DNA of 64,000 bases from NCBI GenBank assembly GCA_963675955.2, contig CAXXVR010000009.1, positions 310,001 to 374,000 of the forward strand, read 5' to 3'. Below the pieces are notes generated by a model. That model was not told the origin of the DNA and did no database searches. It saw only the letters and a list, made by a program, of their open reading frames with translations. Of the stretch, positions 8,059 to 17,013 are shown one piece after another; position 1 is the stretch's first letter; each line of letters begins with the position of its first letter. This stretch comes from Desulfocicer sp963675955. Its GTDB lineage: Bacteria > Desulfobacterota > Desulfobacteria > Desulfobacterales > Desulfobacteraceae. Position numbers and translations under genes: made by a program.

Positions 8059-8087
8059 AAAGTATGTCATGGTGAATTGTTTGTCAA
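8059..8087 (-). promoter_or_regulatory. sigma-70-type promoter for metK
   Basis: On the minus strand TTGACA (8087-8082) is followed after exactly 17 bases by TACTTT (8064-8059), in an AT-rich setting. It points towards metK, leaving a leader of roughly 90 bases. No SAM-riboswitch core was recognised in that leader. Confidence 0.65.
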
Positions 8088-8264
8088 TAATTTGGAATAA
8101 TATCATAATCCTGCAGGATGGGTTTGAATTTTCCCCTTGCCTTGCCGGTCATCCTTTTTCCCTATTGACTCATTTATCTGCCATGGTAAGATTAATTCCT
8201 TTTTATCATAGCATTTGGTTTTAAATATACAAAGCCCCAAAAATTCAATAAGGCAGGTGAAATA

Positions 8265-9281
8265 ATGGTGGAAATAAACGGTGCCAAACCCCTGAATGGA
8301 AATCGCATAACCGGTGTGGGATCGGCCCTGGTGGATCTGCTGGTCCATGAGAGTGATGCTTTTTTAATGGAACTTGGCAAGGAAAAGGGTGGCATGACCC
8401 TGGTGGAAAGTCACGACATTGATGCCCTACTGGAAAGAGCCACCGACCTGCCTGTGGTGGTGCCAGGAGGTGCTGCCTGCAACACCATTGTGGGGGTGGG
8501 AAAGCTCGGGGGAAATGCCCGGTTCATCGGACAGCGGGGCGGAGATGATCCAGGACTCTTTTATCAGAATGCCCTTGAAACATGCGGTGTGGAGCCGATT
8601 TTTTATACATCGGCCACCCCCACGGGTCGGGTGCTGTCGGTGATCACCCCCGATGCCCAACGGTCCATGTTTACCTGCCTTGGGGCCTCCACGGAACTCA
8701 ATCCCGATAAAATAACACCGGAGCTGTTTGAGGATACGGCCATTGCCGTCATTGAAGGCTATCTGCTGTTTAACCCGGATCTCATGATAGCCTGTCTGGA
8801 AAGTGCCCAGGCAGCCGGGGCACTCATTGCCCTGGATCTGGCCAGTTTTGAGGTGGTGAATGCCACAAGAGGATTGCTGGAAAAAATTGTTGAAACCCAT
8901 GTGGATATCCTCATTGCCAATGAGGATGAAGCAAGGGCCTACACCGGCCACGAGGATGAAGCCATGGCCCTTGATGTTCTGGCGGCCCAGGCTCCCCTGG
9001 CAGTGCTGAAAAAAGGTGCCCGGGGCAGCAGCCTTGCCCATGAGGGCAGGATCATTGACATTGCCCCTGAAACTGGAAATTCGGCAAGGGACACCACCGG
9101 TGCCGGGGATCTCTGGGCTGCAGGATTCCTGTTTGGCCTGGCCCATGGCTTTTCTCTGGAGGACAGCGGGCGCTTGGGGTCACTTCTGGGCTATGAGGTC
9201 TGTCAGGTGGTTGGTGCCCATATCCCGGAAGATGCATGGCATCGGATTCATAAGTTCATGGCACAGAGGAAGGACGCTTGA
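8265..9281 (+). CDS. PfkB-family adenosine kinase-like protein
   Basis: 338 residues of the ribokinase/PfkB fold. The first family signature is around GGAACNTIVGVGKLGG (about 68-83) and the second is DTTGAGD (276-282), where D282 is the expected catalytic base. The N-terminal layout resembles adenosine kinases that act on adenosine or related nucleosides. It lies divergent from metK and close to ahcY, which fits a role in removing the adenosine made by SAH hydrolase. The next gene, lptF, overlaps it by four bases (TTGA), so it heads an operon with LPS-transport genes. A sugar kinase role cannot be excluded from sequence alone. Confidence 0.8.
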   Translation: MVEINGAKPLNGNRITGVGSALVDLLVHESDAFLMELGKEKGGMTLVESHDIDALLERATDLPVVVPGGAACNTIVGVGKLGGNARFIGQRGGDDPGLFYQNALETCGVEPIFYTSATPTGRVLSVITPDAQRSMFTCLGASTELNPDKITPELFEDTAIAVIEGYLLFNPDLMIACLESAQAAGALIALDLASFEVVNATRGLLEKIVETHVDILIANEDEARAYTGHEDEAMALDVLAAQAPLAVLKKGARGSSLAHEGRIIDIAPETGNSARDTTGAGDLWAAGFLFGLAHGFSLEDSGRLGSLLGYEVCQVVGAHIPEDAWHRIHKFMAQRKDA

Positions 9282-10429
9282 TTCCGGTTCTTTATCGGCA
9301 TATTTTCAAGGAACTGCTCTCCCCATTTGGGGTCACCCTGCTGTTTCTCACCTTTGTCTTTGTGATGACACGGATTCCGGACATCACAAATATGGTGGTG
9401 AACTATAATATGGGCATTTCTGCGGTTTTTTTTCTGGTGATCTACACCCTTCCCAGGTTTATGGAGTTTACCCTGCCCATGTCTGTGATGATCGCCGTGG
9501 TGCTGACCTTCATGCGAATGTCTGCCTCCAACGAGATCATTGCCCTTAAAGGTGGTGGCATGAGTATCTACCGTCTGGTGCCGCCGGTGGCTTTTTTTTG
9601 TACCTTGATAACTCTTATTACGTTGTGGGTGACGGTGTGGGGGGTGCCATGGGGACGGTATTCATTCAGTGCCAAGGGTGCGGAAATGGCCCGGGCCAAC
9701 ATCAATGTAGCCTTAAAAGAGCGGCAGTTCAACACCCCCTTTGACAATGTAATGATCTATGTCAATGCCGTTGATATGAAAAGCGGTCGTCTAAAGGATG
9801 TGTTTATTGAGGATAGCCGAAGTCAGGATACGGTTAACATCACCGTGGCAAAAGAAGGGTTTTTGATATCCCGGATCAATGAAAGGCTCTATACTCTGAG
9901 GCTTGAGCATGGCATGATCAATCAGGTTGGTCTTGACAGGGCGGTGGCCCATCAAATTCAATTTGATATATATGATATTAATTTTGAGATTAAAAATTCG
10001 GAAATCCAGACAAATGGAGAAAAAAGGGATCTTGATGAAATGGACCCAAAAGAGCTGTGGGCGGTGATAAAGGATGCGAAGGTATCTCCCGGACGACGCA
10101 ATGCCGCCCGCATGGAATTCCATGAAAAACTTGCCATTCCCTTTGCCTGCCTGGCATTGGGACTTCTGGCCCTGCCCCTGGGGCTTCAGTCCATGTCGTC
10201 TCGGCAGGCATCTGGATTTGGACCGGCTCTGGTTTTATTTATGGGATATTATATGCTCCTGGCCCTGGGGTGGTCCGCCGGAGAGACCGGTGGATATCCT
10301 GCCATTGTGGCCATGTGGCTGCCCAATGTGGTCATGGGAGGTATTGCCGTTTATCTGCTCCGCCGGGTTGCCCGGGAAAATTTTTTGCACCTTCCTTCCA
10401 TTTCAAACCCCTTTAAACGGGACAGGTGA
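9278..10429 (+). CDS. lptF: LPS export ABC transporter permease LptF
   Basis: 383 residues, YjgP/YjgQ family. LptF pairs with LptG as the permeases of the LptB2FG complex that extracts LPS from the inner membrane. Three membrane helices at the N-terminus (about 11-110), a periplasmic beta-jellyroll segment in the middle (about 130-265) and three helices at the C-terminus match the family. The start is TTG, overlapping the kinase stop by four bases; the conserved IPVLYRHIFKELLSPF follows directly. LptG comes next with a four-base overlap. Confidence 0.9.
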   Translation: MIPVLYRHIFKELLSPFGVTLLFLTFVFVMTRIPDITNMVVNYNMGISAVFFLVIYTLPRFMEFTLPMSVMIAVVLTFMRMSASNEIIALKGGGMSIYRLVPPVAFFCTLITLITLWVTVWGVPWGRYSFSAKGAEMARANINVALKERQFNTPFDNVMIYVNAVDMKSGRLKDVFIEDSRSQDTVNITVAKEGFLISRINERLYTLRLEHGMINQVGLDRAVAHQIQFDIYDINFEIKNSEIQTNGEKRDLDEMDPKELWAVIKDAKVSPGRRNAARMEFHEKLAIPFACLALGLLALPLGLQSMSSRQASGFGPALVLFMGYYMLLALGWSAGETGGYPAIVAMWLPNVVMGGIAVYLLRRVARENFLHLPSISNPFKRDR

Positions 10430-11514
10430 TGGTCATGTCCACCATAAATAAATACTGGATGGGACAGTTCTTACGGTTTTTTTTCATGGTTCAGCTTATT
10501 GTGCTGGCTATTTTTATTACAGTTGACTATCTGACAAACCTGAATAAATTTTTTAAATCCGGCATTTCACTTCTGGATGCCATGGGTTATGTGCTGTTAA
10601 AGACCCCTTTCATGTTTGTGCAGTTCACCCCGGCCGGGGTGGTGCTGGCCGTTATTGTGGTCTTTGGTCTTATGAATCGCAATAATGAACTGCTGGCCCT
10701 GAAGGCCGGGGGTGTCAGTGCTTATTTCTTGGTGAAACCCGCGGTTGTGGCCGGAGTACTCTTGTCTTTTTCCATGTTTTTTTTGGGTGAAACTGTGGTC
10801 CCCATAACCATGGCCAAAGCCAATTATATTAAATATACGGTGATTAAAAAAAAGCACCAGGTCCATGCCACCCGGGAAAATATCTGGATTCGCAGTAATG
10901 ACACCATTGCCCATTTTAAATTTTTTAACCCCGTGGACCGGACCCTCTCAGGAATTACCCTCACCCGTATGGATGAGCATTTTCATGTTATTGAGCGCAT
11001 GGACGCAAGGTCGGGTGTGTACCGGGAGGGGCAGTGGTATTTTTTGAACCTTTTAACTCAGACATTTACCCCGGGTAATGAGGGGGGGGCGGTTACCATG
11101 TATGATGAAAAGCGGGTGGACATGGATATTCTACCAGAAGACCTGGTCCAAATGGTGAAAAAAACCGATGAAATGCGTTTTTCTGAACTTGCGGCCCATA
11201 TCAGGAAGGTGGAGCAGGAAGGATATGATGCCACCACCTACCGGGTGGATCTTCTGGGGAAAACGGCTTTTCCATTTATATGTCTGATCATGTCCATCAT
11301 GGGGGCTGCCGTGGGCATGCGTTCTTCGGTGAAGGAAAATCTACCCCTTGGCATTGTATTTGGCCTTGCCATGGCTTTTCTGTACTGGATTCTGTACAGC
11401 TTCACCACATCCCTTGGCTATGGCCGCATGCTGCCCCCCGTTGTCAGTGCCTGGGCTGCTAATTTTCTGTTCTTGTGTGCGGCTTTGTTTTATCTGGCCC
11501 GTACAGAGTCCTGA
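10426..11514 (+). CDS. lptG: LPS export ABC transporter permease LptG
   Basis: 362 residues, YjgP/YjgQ family, second permease of LptB2FG. It has the same topology as LptF: paired helical bundles around a periplasmic domain (about 130-255). The first possible start is GTG at 10426, overlapping lptF. ATG codons at 10429 and 10435 (giving MSTINKYW) are equally plausible true starts. It continues the kinase-lptF-lptG-lpxK run, which joins lipid A maturation to LPS export. Order alone decides G over F, since both proteins are paralogues. Confidence 0.88.
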   Translation: MMVMSTINKYWMGQFLRFFFMVQLIVLAIFITVDYLTNLNKFFKSGISLLDAMGYVLLKTPFMFVQFTPAGVVLAVIVVFGLMNRNNELLALKAGGVSAYFLVKPAVVAGVLLSFSMFFLGETVVPITMAKANYIKYTVIKKKHQVHATRENIWIRSNDTIAHFKFFNPVDRTLSGITLTRMDEHFHVIERMDARSGVYREGQWYFLNLLTQTFTPGNEGGAVTMYDEKRVDMDILPEDLVQMVKKTDEMRFSELAAHIRKVEQEGYDATTYRVDLLGKTAFPFICLIMSIMGAAVGMRSSVKENLPLGIVFGLAMAFLYWILYSFTTSLGYGRMLPPVVSAWAANFLFLCAALFYLARTES

Positions 11515-11520
11515 TATCTT

Positions 11521-12675
11521 GTGAGTTATATGCTTAAATCATGGTTGCAAAAACTGGAAGCCCGCATCATTGATATCAGCGGCCGGGAGCACAGAGCAGA
11601 TTTTTTTTCCCTGGAAACCGCTCTTTTGCTTATTTCCCTTGTATATGAGTGGGTGACCCGCTTGAGGGCCTGGCTTTATGAGCGGAGGGTGTTAAAATCT
11701 TATCGCCTTCCATGTTGGGTGATCTCCTTTGGCAATATTGTGGCCGGGGGCAGTGGAAAAACCCCCATGGTGATGCATGCAGCCTCCCTTTTGTGTGACA
11801 TGGGGCTTGATGTGGTGGTGGTCACCCGGGGGTATGGGGGCACAGCCGGAAAAAAAGGAGCTCTTGCAGGGGATGGGCAGGCGTGTTTCCTTGGCCCCGA
11901 AGCTGCGGGGGATGAACCTTATATGATGGCCTGCCGGAAACAATACCCTGTCATCGTAGATAGAGATCGGGTCCGGGGGGCAAAATATGCCATGGAACGG
12001 TTTCATCCCCATGTGATCCTTCTGGATGATGCCTTTCAGCACCTTCGCATTCACCGGGATCTAAATTTTGTTCTCATGGATGCAGCAAGGCCCCTGGGTA
12101 ATGGAAAACTGCTGCCGGCCGGCCGATTGCGGGAAGTTGTCCAGGTAGTTAAAAAAAGGGCAGATGTAATTATTTATACACGTTGTTCAGAAAACAGTGG
12201 GCTTCCCGGTGGCCCATGCCATTTGGGAAAACCTGTGTTCATGACACGGCATGTGCCGTTTTTATTTCGGTTGATTTATCCGGGGAACTCCCCTGTGGGA
12301 GAAAATGAACTTATCCAGCTCCAGGGCCGAACCGCCATGGTTTTTTCTGCCATTGCTGACAATCAGGGGTTCCGTCGTTCGGTGGAAGCTATTGGGATGA
12401 GGGTGGCGGATCATTTTTGTTTCAGGGATCATCATCGATTTACCCCCGGGGAAATTCAGGATATCCTCTATCGGGCAGGGGATCTGGGTGTTTGCCTTGT
12501 GGTTACAACGGAAAAGGATTATGCACGATTGGGATCTCCTGATGTCTGGCCTGTGGATCTGGCAGTGCTGGGTGTGAACATTGAATTTCTGGAAGGTGAG
12601 TCCCGATTCAAAGAACTTCTCTGGCCATTTGTTGAAAATCAGCGGATTGGTAATCACACGGGCCACACGTCATAA
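11521..12675 (+). CDS. lpxK: tetraacyldisaccharide 4'-kinase LpxK
   Basis: 384 residues. Phosphorylates the 4' position of the lipid A disaccharide at the inner membrane. An N-terminal hydrophobic segment is followed by an unusual Walker A motif, GGSGKT (76-81), and by the family motif DDAFQHL.IHRDL and GRLREV. The predicted start is GTG at 11521; an ATG at 11530 (MLKSWLQ) is an alternative. It lies six bases after lptG, as the last gene of the operon, and is convergent with the heptosyltransferase gene. Confidence 0.93.
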   Translation: MSYMLKSWLQKLEARIIDISGREHRADFFSLETALLLISLVYEWVTRLRAWLYERRVLKSYRLPCWVISFGNIVAGGSGKTPMVMHAASLLCDMGLDVVVVTRGYGGTAGKKGALAGDGQACFLGPEAAGDEPYMMACRKQYPVIVDRDRVRGAKYAMERFHPHVILLDDAFQHLRIHRDLNFVLMDAARPLGNGKLLPAGRLREVVQVVKKRADVIIYTRCSENSGLPGGPCHLGKPVFMTRHVPFLFRLIYPGNSPVGENELIQLQGRTAMVFSAIADNQGFRRSVEAIGMRVADHFCFRDHHRFTPGEIQDILYRAGDLGVCLVVTTEKDYARLGSPDVWPVDLAVLGVNIEFLEGESRFKELLWPFVENQRIGNHTGHTS

Positions 12676-12749
12676 TTGATGGACCCATGACCCACTGTCC
12701 CCCTTCACAGCGTTGCCGAAGCTGTGATCAAGCACGTGATGTGGACTTA

Positions 12750-13715
12750 TCATTTATCCATGATCATATTTGCAAGTTTTTCATATACCTTTTCAGGATG
12801 GATACGGGCCATGCACTCAGGATCTGGACATTCCCGGCGATTGCATGGAGAGCAATCCATGGAGGACAGGATTACTTCTCCCCCATAGGGTCCGGTTCTC
12901 CGTGGGTTTGATGGGCCAAACAAGCCAAGGGTGGGAGTGCCAAGGGCCACGGCCAGGTGCATGGGGCCGGTGTCACAGCTAACCACACCCCGGGCCCTGG
13001 ACAGGATATCCGTTAACTCCCGGAGGCTGGTTTTTCCGGTCAGGTTCACCGGTTTTATGTTGGCATGGGCTTCCACTTTTTTTCCCCGGTCCACATCTTC
13101 AGGGCCTCCGGTGATCACCGAGGTCATGCCTCTTTTGTCATGGATCATGTCTGACAGACGGGCAAAATTTGCCGGATTCCACAGGTTTGCCTTTTTGGTG
13201 GCTCCGATGTTCAGCACCACATAGGCCCGGGGCAGGGGAATTCTGTAGAGTGGATGAGCAGTAATGTGCCATTCAACCGGGGCAGGTGGTATCTTGAGAT
13301 GGTCACAAAAATCAAGATACTGGTCCAGCATGTGTTTCCCAGGATCATCTGGGAGAATACGGGTAAAGGGAAAGATCCAGGTAAGCTCTTTGCATCGTTT
13401 TTTATCAAACCCCAGCCGTTTTCTGCTCCTTGCCATCATGCAGAAAAACGCTGATTTCAGGGTTCTCTGAAAATCAATGGCCAGGTCATAGTGCTGCAGG
13501 CGCAGGGCTTTCAGTGTCTTGAAAACACTGTTTTTCGCATGGCGATCAAAAACAATGGTATGATCCACTGCCGGGTGATCCATGATCAGGGGCAGGCTTA
13601 AAGGGGCCACCAGCCAGTGGATATCGGCATGGAAATGATTTTTCAGTTGGATTACCGACGGAAGGGTGTTGATCACGTCCCCCAGGGCACCGAGTTTGAC
13701 AATGAGAATTTTCAT
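12750..13715 (-). CDS. LPS heptosyltransferase family protein (GT9)
   Basis: 321 residues. Transfers ADP-heptose onto the Kdo or heptose of the LPS inner core. The N-terminus KILIVKLGALGDVINTLP is the GT9 signature, and the C-terminal domain contains SCDTGPMHLAVALGTPTLGLFGPS, the nucleotide-sugar-binding region. It looks closest to WaaC (heptosyltransferase I), but I cannot separate WaaC from WaaF or WaaQ with certainty. It lies six bases downstream of the acyltransferase gene on the same strand, so the two are co-transcribed. ADP-heptose synthesis is represented by rfaE2 at 39899. Confidence 0.88.
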   Translation of the reverse strand: MKILIVKLGALGDVINTLPSVIQLKNHFHADIHWLVAPLSLPLIMDHPAVDHTIVFDRHAKNSVFKTLKALRLQHYDLAIDFQRTLKSAFFCMMARSRKRLGFDKKRCKELTWIFPFTRILPDDPGKHMLDQYLDFCDHLKIPPAPVEWHITAHPLYRIPLPRAYVVLNIGATKKANLWNPANFARLSDMIHDKRGMTSVITGGPEDVDRGKKVEAHANIKPVNLTGKTSLRELTDILSRARGVVSCDTGPMHLAVALGTPTLGLFGPSNPRRTGPYGGEVILSSMDCSPCNRRECPDPECMARIHPEKVYEKLANMIMDK

Positions 13716-13721
13716 ATGTTC

Positions 13722-14648
13722 CTAACGGGTAGGCTGGTATTTCCAGCGATTGTGCATCCAGAAATATTGTTCGGGATATTGATGAACCATCTTTTCAATG
13801 GCCCGGTTGTAGTTCTGGGTGTTGATCTGCAGGGTTGTTTCTTCATCTCCGGTGTCCACAAAATCAATCTCGGGTTCAATAACAACAAGATATCCGTCTT
13901 TTTGCTGGATGAGAAACATGGGTACCACCGGTGCCCCGGTGTGAAGGGCCAGCCGGGCCATGCCTTTGTTTGCATAGGTTTTACGTCCGAAAAAATCAAT
14001 GACCGTTCCCCTGTGGGGTTTGGTGCTCTGGTCCATTAAAAGTAGTGCGGTTCCCTGATTTTCCAGGGTTTCAATGATACGGGCCAGGGCTTTTTTTAAG
14101 GGGAACATATTGCCCCCGAATCGCTGGCGAAGCTCGGTGATGAACCTTTCCAGTGCCGGGGATCGCAAGGGTCTGAAAACGCTGGTGCCCTTATGAACAA
14201 GGCCGGTGTGGGCATAAAAGAAAGGAAACAGCTCCCAGGAACCCAGATGTCCTGTGAGAAAAAGAACCCCTTTGTGCTGCCGGGCTGCAGCATGGTAGTT
14301 GGCCATTCCTGTTATGGTGAACCATCGAGAAAAGTGTTCGAGATCAATGCTTCTCCCCCATGCAATGCGGAAAATAATCATGATGAAATGGGTAAATACC
14401 TCTGTGGCAATGGCATGGATTTCATGGGTGGACAGGGTGTGTCCATAGGCATGGGTCAGATTTTCCAGGGTGATGGTTCGGTGGCGGTGGTCCAGTCGGA
14501 ACCACACAGATGCGATCCTGCGTGCCATGCTTTTAGCCATGGAGTGGGGAATCAGGGCAATGATGTCAAGCAGGGTGATGATGCTGTGATAGAGTAGTCG
14601 GTCTCTTTTACGGGTCAGTTGTTTCAAGGTTATATATCCTGTTTTCAA
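13722..14648 (-). CDS. lipid A late acyltransferase (LpxL/HtrB family)
   Basis: 308 residues. Adds a secondary acyl chain to Kdo-lipid A at the inner membrane. The catalytic HX4E motif is HLGSWE (134-139), and TALLLMDQS and GAPVVPMFLI fit the LpxL/LpxM family. An N-terminal hydrophobic helix (about 20-36) anchors it. It is the first gene of the pair with the heptosyltransferase. A C-family repeat lies upstream. Which secondary acylation it carries out cannot be told from sequence. Confidence 0.88.
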   Translation of the reverse strand: MKTGYITLKQLTRKRDRLLYHSIITLLDIIALIPHSMAKSMARRIASVWFRLDHRHRTITLENLTHAYGHTLSTHEIHAIATEVFTHFIMIIFRIAWGRSIDLEHFSRWFTITGMANYHAAARQHKGVLFLTGHLGSWELFPFFYAHTGLVHKGTSVFRPLRSPALERFITELRQRFGGNMFPLKKALARIIETLENQGTALLLMDQSTKPHRGTVIDFFGRKTYANKGMARLALHTGAPVVPMFLIQQKDGYLVVIEPEIDFVDTGDEETTLQINTQNYNRAIEKMVHQYPEQYFWMHNRWKYQPTR

Positions 14649-14986
14649 ACGTTCAGGTCATGGAATCATGCCGGAACTGGGGTCTGAATTTCAGCTGTTT
14701 AAGAATAAATGCCGGAGAAATATTCGGTCAGTACCATATCTTCACCTGTTTTGGTTTGCTCACATAGTATTCGTATGTTATGCAGCCTTAAACACACGAA
14801 TATGGAGGAACTGTCCAAACATTTACAATACTAACCCGAATATTTATGTATCCGGGCAAATCAATTGTATGAGTAACGCTGTTTATATCATATCTTATCC
14901 ATGACAAACAGGAGGAATCATGCAAATTTGCAATTCATTTGACCAGGGGTTGTGATCAAGCCCTGAAAATTTAAGGAAACTGCTGC
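14649..14986. other. divergent intergenic region with C-family repeat
   Basis: Separates the minus-strand acyltransferase from the plus-strand glycosyltransferase. Most of it is the C-family palindrome at 14718-14848. The last 130 bases are AT-rich and carry an AAGGAA RBS for the gene at 14987. No convincing promoter boxes or coding region were found. Confidence 0.5.
14718..14848. repeat. palindromic interspersed repeat (family C, copy 2)
   Basis: Matches the reverse complement of copy 1 (4560-4702). ATATTCGGTCAGTACCATAT starts one arm and CACACGAATATGG lies in the other, with the central TAGTATTCGTATGTTA. Divergence from copy 1 is visible but many changes keep the arms paired, as expected for a structured element. 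Confidence 0.65.
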
Positions 14987-15822
14987 ATGGAAAAAAACTT
15001 TACCCTTTCTGTTATTATTATCACGCAGGATGAAGAAGATCGCCTGGAACGATGTCTGCTGTCTGTTAAGGAGCTTGCCGATGAGATCATTATTTATGAC
15101 AGCGGCAGCAGGGATCACACCCTTGATATTGCTGCCCGGTATACGTCCAGAATTTTTCAAACAGACTGGCCGGGCTATGGTCCCCAGAAGCAGCGAGCCT
15201 TGTCAAGCGCACGGTGTGACTGGGTTCTGTCCATTGATGCCGATGAGGTGGTTTCCCCAGGGCTTGCCCGTGAGATAATTGAGATTTTAAATAAAAATCC
15301 ACGGGAGGGGGCTTTCCGGATTCCCTGGGCCGTTATTAATTTTGGAAAACGACTGGATTACGGTAACAGTGCCCGCAGTGTCAAACGTCTGTTCCGGCGT
15401 GAGGGTGCCAGGTTCAGCACCGCCATTGTTCATGAGGCTGTGATTCTTCCCCCATCAACACCGGTGGGAAAATTAAAGGAGCGCCTGATTCATTACTCCA
15501 TTCGAGATTTTGAGCATTATCTTATTAAAAACAGAACCTATGCATGGCTGGGTGCCAGAAAACGATTTGAATCCGGTAAAAGGGGGTGGGGATTACCCGG
15601 GGCTGTATTCCGGGCTGTGTGGGTTTTTTTTCGTTGCTATGTGATTCGCAGAGGTTTTTGGACGGGCAGGTGGGCTTTCTGGTGGCGGCCATGTACAGCC
15701 AGGGGGCATTCAATAAATATGCGGGACTGTGGACACTCCATCGTATGGCACGGCTTACCGGTGAAGAGGGGGGGGCAGCCCCGTTGTCTGGTTCAAGCGG
15801 TTGTGCCTCGGATAACCAATGA
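14987..15822 (+). pseudogene. WaaE/KdtX-type glycosyltransferase family 2, frameshifted
   Basis: The N-terminal GT-A domain is intact: LSVIIITQDEEDRLERCL, YDSGSRDHT and the metal-binding SIDADEVV motif. This type adds a sugar to the LPS inner core. After FRCYVIRRGF the reading frame switches. The expected family C-terminus (FLDGQVGFLVAAMYSQGAFN, then YAGLWTLHRM) lies in another frame, ending with a TGA at 15820-15822 that overlaps the next gene by four bases. One extra T in the five-T run at 15655-15659 restores a continuous gene. Read without correction, the first frame runs to 15970 with an implausible tail. It may be a true mutation, phase variation at a T-tract, or a base-calling error. 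Confidence 0.75.
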
Positions 15823-16931
15823 AGGCCAGCATCCCAATGAGAAAAAATATGATAATGAAAAAATATCTTTTTTATGTTTCCCACCTGTATGCCTTTGCCA
15901 TTGTACGCCCCCTGCAGGAAGAAATACGCTTACGGGGAGGCCAGGTGGCATGGTTTCTAGCCCAGAATAAATATATCTCCTGTCTCAGGGAAGATGAACG
16001 CCGACTGGAAACTGTGGATGCGGTTATGGCATTTCAGCCCCATGTGGTGTTTGTGGCAAGTAACGTGGTCCCTGATTTTTTCCCCGGGATCAAGGTACAG
16101 CTGTTTCATGGGTTCAATGCCCAAAAGCGTAATTCCTCCCGGGGCCATTTTAAGGTCAGGGGCTTTTTTGATCTCTATTGTACCCAGGGGCCATCCACCA
16201 CAATACCCTTCAAGGCCCTGGAAAAGAAATATGGATTTTTTCGGGTGGCGGAAACCGGATGGCCCAAGGTGGACCCCCTGTTCCGGGATGAAGCACATGA
16301 AAAGGGGCGTTCCATATCCACCCACATGGCTCCTTTTACCCCATCATTGGATGCTCGTCCGGTGGTGCTGTTTACCTCCACATTTACCCCGGCCCTGAGT
16401 GCTGCCTATCTTGTTTATGATGCCGTGGCAGCCATGGTGCGTCAGAATACCTGGCGCTGGATTATCACCTTTCATCCCAAGATGGCTCCTGACATAATGT
16501 TGAAATATAAGACCTTATGCCAGGAGTCCGGGATGTTTTTTTATGAAGGGGATGATGTGATTCCTCTGCTCAGGCAGGCGGATGTCATGCTGTCGGACAC
16601 CTCGTCCATTATTTCAGAATTCATGCTGCAGAAAAAACCAGTGGTGACCTTTCGTAATCGGGTACCGGGACCTCACCTTATCAATATCACTGATTCCCGG
16701 GATATACACGCTGCCATTACCCATGCGTTGACTCGACCGGCTTCTCTGATGAGGGCCATGGATGATTACATTGCCGATATTCATCCTTACCATGACGGTC
16801 AATCCTGTGCCAGGGTACTGGCTGCTGTGGATGAGTTTCTGAGAAAAGACCGATATCTTCTGGGATCCAAGCCCGTTAACCTGATACGTCGCCTTAAGAT
16901 GAGATTAAAATATCGCTATTATCGGTGGTAA
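15819..16931 (+). CDS. CDP-glycerol glycerophosphotransferase family protein (copy 1)
   Basis: 370 residues. It contains the conserved features of the family: FHGFNAQKR (about 94-102), a long central domain with TFHPKM, and the signature DVMLSDTSSIISEFMLQKKP. Family members transfer glycerol phosphate or a related polyol phosphate from CDP-glycerol to a lipid-linked or glycan acceptor at the cytoplasmic face. It overlaps the corrected end of the preceding glycosyltransferase by four bases. A second family member and a matching cytidylyltransferase lie at 19654-21166. It probably decorates LPS core or O-chain with phosphoglycerol; the acceptor is unknown. Confidence 0.78.
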   Translation: MKASIPMRKNMIMKKYLFYVSHLYAFAIVRPLQEEIRLRGGQVAWFLAQNKYISCLREDERRLETVDAVMAFQPHVVFVASNVVPDFFPGIKVQLFHGFNAQKRNSSRGHFKVRGFFDLYCTQGPSTTIPFKALEKKYGFFRVAETGWPKVDPLFRDEAHEKGRSISTHMAPFTPSLDARPVVLFTSTFTPALSAAYLVYDAVAAMVRQNTWRWIITFHPKMAPDIMLKYKTLCQESGMFFYEGDDVIPLLRQADVMLSDTSSIISEFMLQKKPVVTFRNRVPGPHLINITDSRDIHAAITHALTRPASLMRAMDDYIADIHPYHDGQSCARVLAAVDEFLRKDRYLLGSKPVNLIRRLKMRLKYRYYRW

Positions 16932-17013
16932 TGGGTGGTCCGTTGCTCTTTGGAGCGTATAGTCAAAAACAGGATTCAGAATCGTGCATAGCGCATAAAT
17001 ATAGCTCTTGGTA

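Noticed and set aside
12705..12727. Hairpin TCACAGC/GCTGTGA between lpxK and the heptosyltransferase
   Set aside because: The stem is perfect, but neither strand has a following T run, so it is not called a terminator. It may be a remnant of the A-type core (CACAGCCTGTG).
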